Part shown: positions 62,936 through 64,000 of the stretch, piece after piece | Position numbering within the stretch: the first letter of the stretch is position 1 | How the letters are laid out: the number at the start of each line of letters is the position of its first letter | Source of the DNA: Jezberella montanilacus | GTDB lineage: Bacteria > Pseudomonadota > Gammaproteobacteria > Burkholderiales > Burkholderiaceae_B | Assembly (NCBI RefSeq): GCF_003003055.1 | Contig: NZ_PVTV01000011.1 | Span: 833,973-897,972 of the forward strand | Direction: 5' to 3' | DNA: 64,000 bases | The notes under the pieces: model-generated | The model's input: only the letters and a program-made list of their open reading frames with translations | The model's database searches: none | What the model was told of the DNA's origin: nothing | Made by a program: the position numbers and the translations under genes

Positions 62936-63763
62936 ATGTCCGCAATCACAGGCTTAACCTCAACGCTTGTCCAAGGCGTTAACAGTGTCCAGGCAGAGAT
63001 CGCCAAAGTTCAAAATGAACTGGCGACCGGTGTCAAAACGATGAATCCTGCTCAAAAGGGCATCGTCACCCGTTTGTCGTCTCAGGTCGCTATCTATTCA
63101 GCTGATGCGGCGAATATTACGCAAGCATCAAGCGTTATTAATGTTGGGCAAACTAGTCTCAACAATTTGTCGACAATCATTTCCCAAATGCAACAGCTTG
63201 CTACCCAGGCAGCGAGTGGCGGTTTGTCGACAACAGACCTGGCAAGCTTAAACACGACATTCACCGCGCTGGCGAGCCAGATTTCAGCGGCTATCCAGAA
63301 TGCGACAGTCAATGGTAATAACTTTCTGTACAACTCGCCGACCGGTACTTACGGCTCGACAACCAACGGAACAATCACCATTCAGATCGGCTTGGACACT
63401 ACAGGTACAGCGACGATCGTCGGTCAGGGATTGGACACAACGCTTGCCATGCTCGTGACTGGTCTGTCGATTTCTTCACAAACAGGTGCAAATTCAGCGA
63501 TCACTGCGCTGGCCAGTGGTCTAACGTCAGTCTCAACTGCACAGTCCAACCTCAATGCATTTTCAACTGCGATGGCCTCTGATTTAGCATCGGTGACTTC
63601 ACTCGGGGCGAATTTGACTACGACGATCAACTCGCTTCAGGCAGTGGATCAAACAGCGGCTCAAGCCGAACTACAGCAGCTGAACAACCAGCAATCTGTT
63701 GACTACTACCTGGTCAGTCAGATGAACACAGAAGCGGCTGCGATCTTGACCTTGTTCCGTTAA
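62936..63763 (+). CDS. Short divergent flagellin
   Basis: The 275-residue protein has the two-ended layout of flagellins. N-terminal helices (VNSVQAEIAKVQNELATGVK, INVGQTSLNNLSTIISQMQQ, LATQAASG, then NGNNFLYNSP) surround a short Thr/Ser/Gly-rich middle. The C-terminal helix ends SVDYYLVSQMNTEAAAILTL with FR, matching the usual ILSLFR end. The classical LSSGLRINSAKDD-type motif is replaced by LATGVKTMNPAQKGIVTRL. The protein is little more than the D0/D1 core, with at most a small surface domain. It has no cysteine. AAGGA precedes the ATG. A hook-associated FlgL-like role is the less likely alternative. Confidence 0.82.
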   Translation: MSAITGLTSTLVQGVNSVQAEIAKVQNELATGVKTMNPAQKGIVTRLSSQVAIYSADAANITQASSVINVGQTSLNNLSTIISQMQQLATQAASGGLSTTDLASLNTTFTALASQISAAIQNATVNGNNFLYNSPTGTYGSTTNGTITIQIGLDTTGTATIVGQGLDTTLAMLVTGLSISSQTGANSAITALASGLTSVSTAQSNLNAFSTAMASDLASVTSLGANLTTTINSLQAVDQTAAQAELQQLNNQQSVDYYLVSQMNTEAAAILTLFR

Positions 63764-63796
63764 GTTTCTCAGCACTTACTGGTTGGGTTAGCTTAG

Positions 63797-63836
63797 ATAA
63801 CCAGCATTTAATCGAAGTTAAATGCTGGTTATTTTT
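63797..63836 (+). terminator. Strong intrinsic terminator after the flagellin gene
   Basis: A perfect 15-base stem (ATAACCAGCATTTAA / TTAAATGCTGGTTAT) with loop TCGAAG runs straight into TTTTT. It lies 33 bases after the flagellin stop, typical of highly expressed flagellin genes. Nothing recognisable follows to the window end (63837-64000). Confidence 0.93.
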
Positions 63837-64000
63837 ACCTGTAATTGCTAATATTATCTTAGTATTTTCCGTTGTATTTAATTAATTTTATTATTTTCTC
63901 CCGCGCCCTTAAGTTCCTGGATTTAGCGTCGTTATATGAGTATGAGCTTGCAGTTTGAGCAAATGAATCTGACTAACTGATTGAATTCATTCAGTTATTC

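Noticed and set aside
1..64000. CRISPR arrays, insertion sequences, prophage or tRNA genes
   Set aside because: I saw no regularly spaced repeats, transposase, integrase or phage structural proteins and no tRNA-like cloverleaf in the gaps; a covariance search would be needed to exclude small RNAs.

Overview
The window looks like a chromosomal segment of a motile betaproteobacterium of the order Burkholderiales, perhaps Alcaligenaceae-like. I infer this from the Bug/TctC-type binding protein, YaeQ, the FlhDC-type flagellar master regulator, the flhB-flhA-flhF-fliA order and the paired MotAB/MotCD stators. Base composition looks moderate (about half GC by eye), except for one AT-rich stretch before flhD. 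I saw no rRNA, tRNA, insertion sequence, prophage or CRISPR array.

Left part (1-38.4 kb): a patchwork of short catabolic, redox and transport operons. In order: the start of an MFS transporter; an operon of class V aminotransferase, hydratase and a YdiJ-like FAD/Fe-S dehydrogenase; a Tat-type MmgE/PrpD protein coupled to an alpha/beta hydrolase; a FrnE-like DsbA protein; beta-carbonic anhydrase with ArgE; an SDR lacking the usual catalytic residues; a parvulin; YaeQ; a second class V aminotransferase; a PIG-L lipoprotein; a HAD dehalogenase followed by an OMF-MFP-RND efflux operon; an orphan branched-chain-type binding protein; a type I Baeyer-Villiger monooxygenase; a DUF1800/DUF1501 pair with a family-3 binding protein; a beta-lactamase-like esterase; a ketopantoate reductase-like protein; an M20 amidohydrolase; a nitroreductase; a luciferase-like oxidoreductase; a Bug binding protein with an enoyl-CoA hydratase and a second MmgE/PrpD; and a TonB-like protein. 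I recognised no dedicated transcription regulator in this 38 kb.

Right part (38.4-64 kb): a flagellar island. On the plus strand lie flhD, flhC, a membrane-anchored methyltransferase, motA, motB, a short CheA-like kinase, a HAMP-less MCP-like receptor, a CheY-like regulator, flhB, flhA, flhF, a reduced flhG-like gene, fliA, motC and motD. On the minus strand lies flgB-C-D-E-F-G-H-I-J. On the plus strand again come flgA, flgM and a short flagellin. Good sigma-28 promoters precede flgM and the flagellin, and a strong terminator ends the flagellin unit.

The most unusual part is 42.5-51.1 kb. The locus occupies the place of the usual betaproteobacterial chemotaxis operon but has kept only three degenerate components. 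CheA has no CheW-like (P5) domain and almost no P3. The receptor has no HAMP but ends in a CheR-tether-like DWALF. CheY carries Ala in place of the conserved switch Thr. No cheW, cheR, cheB, cheD or cheZ is present. Next to flhF, the FlhG-like protein has kept the FlhF-activating DQAxxLR motif but lost the P-loop ATPase. Together these suggest a stripped-down motor-control and flagellar-placement system. All functional statements are inferred from sequence only.
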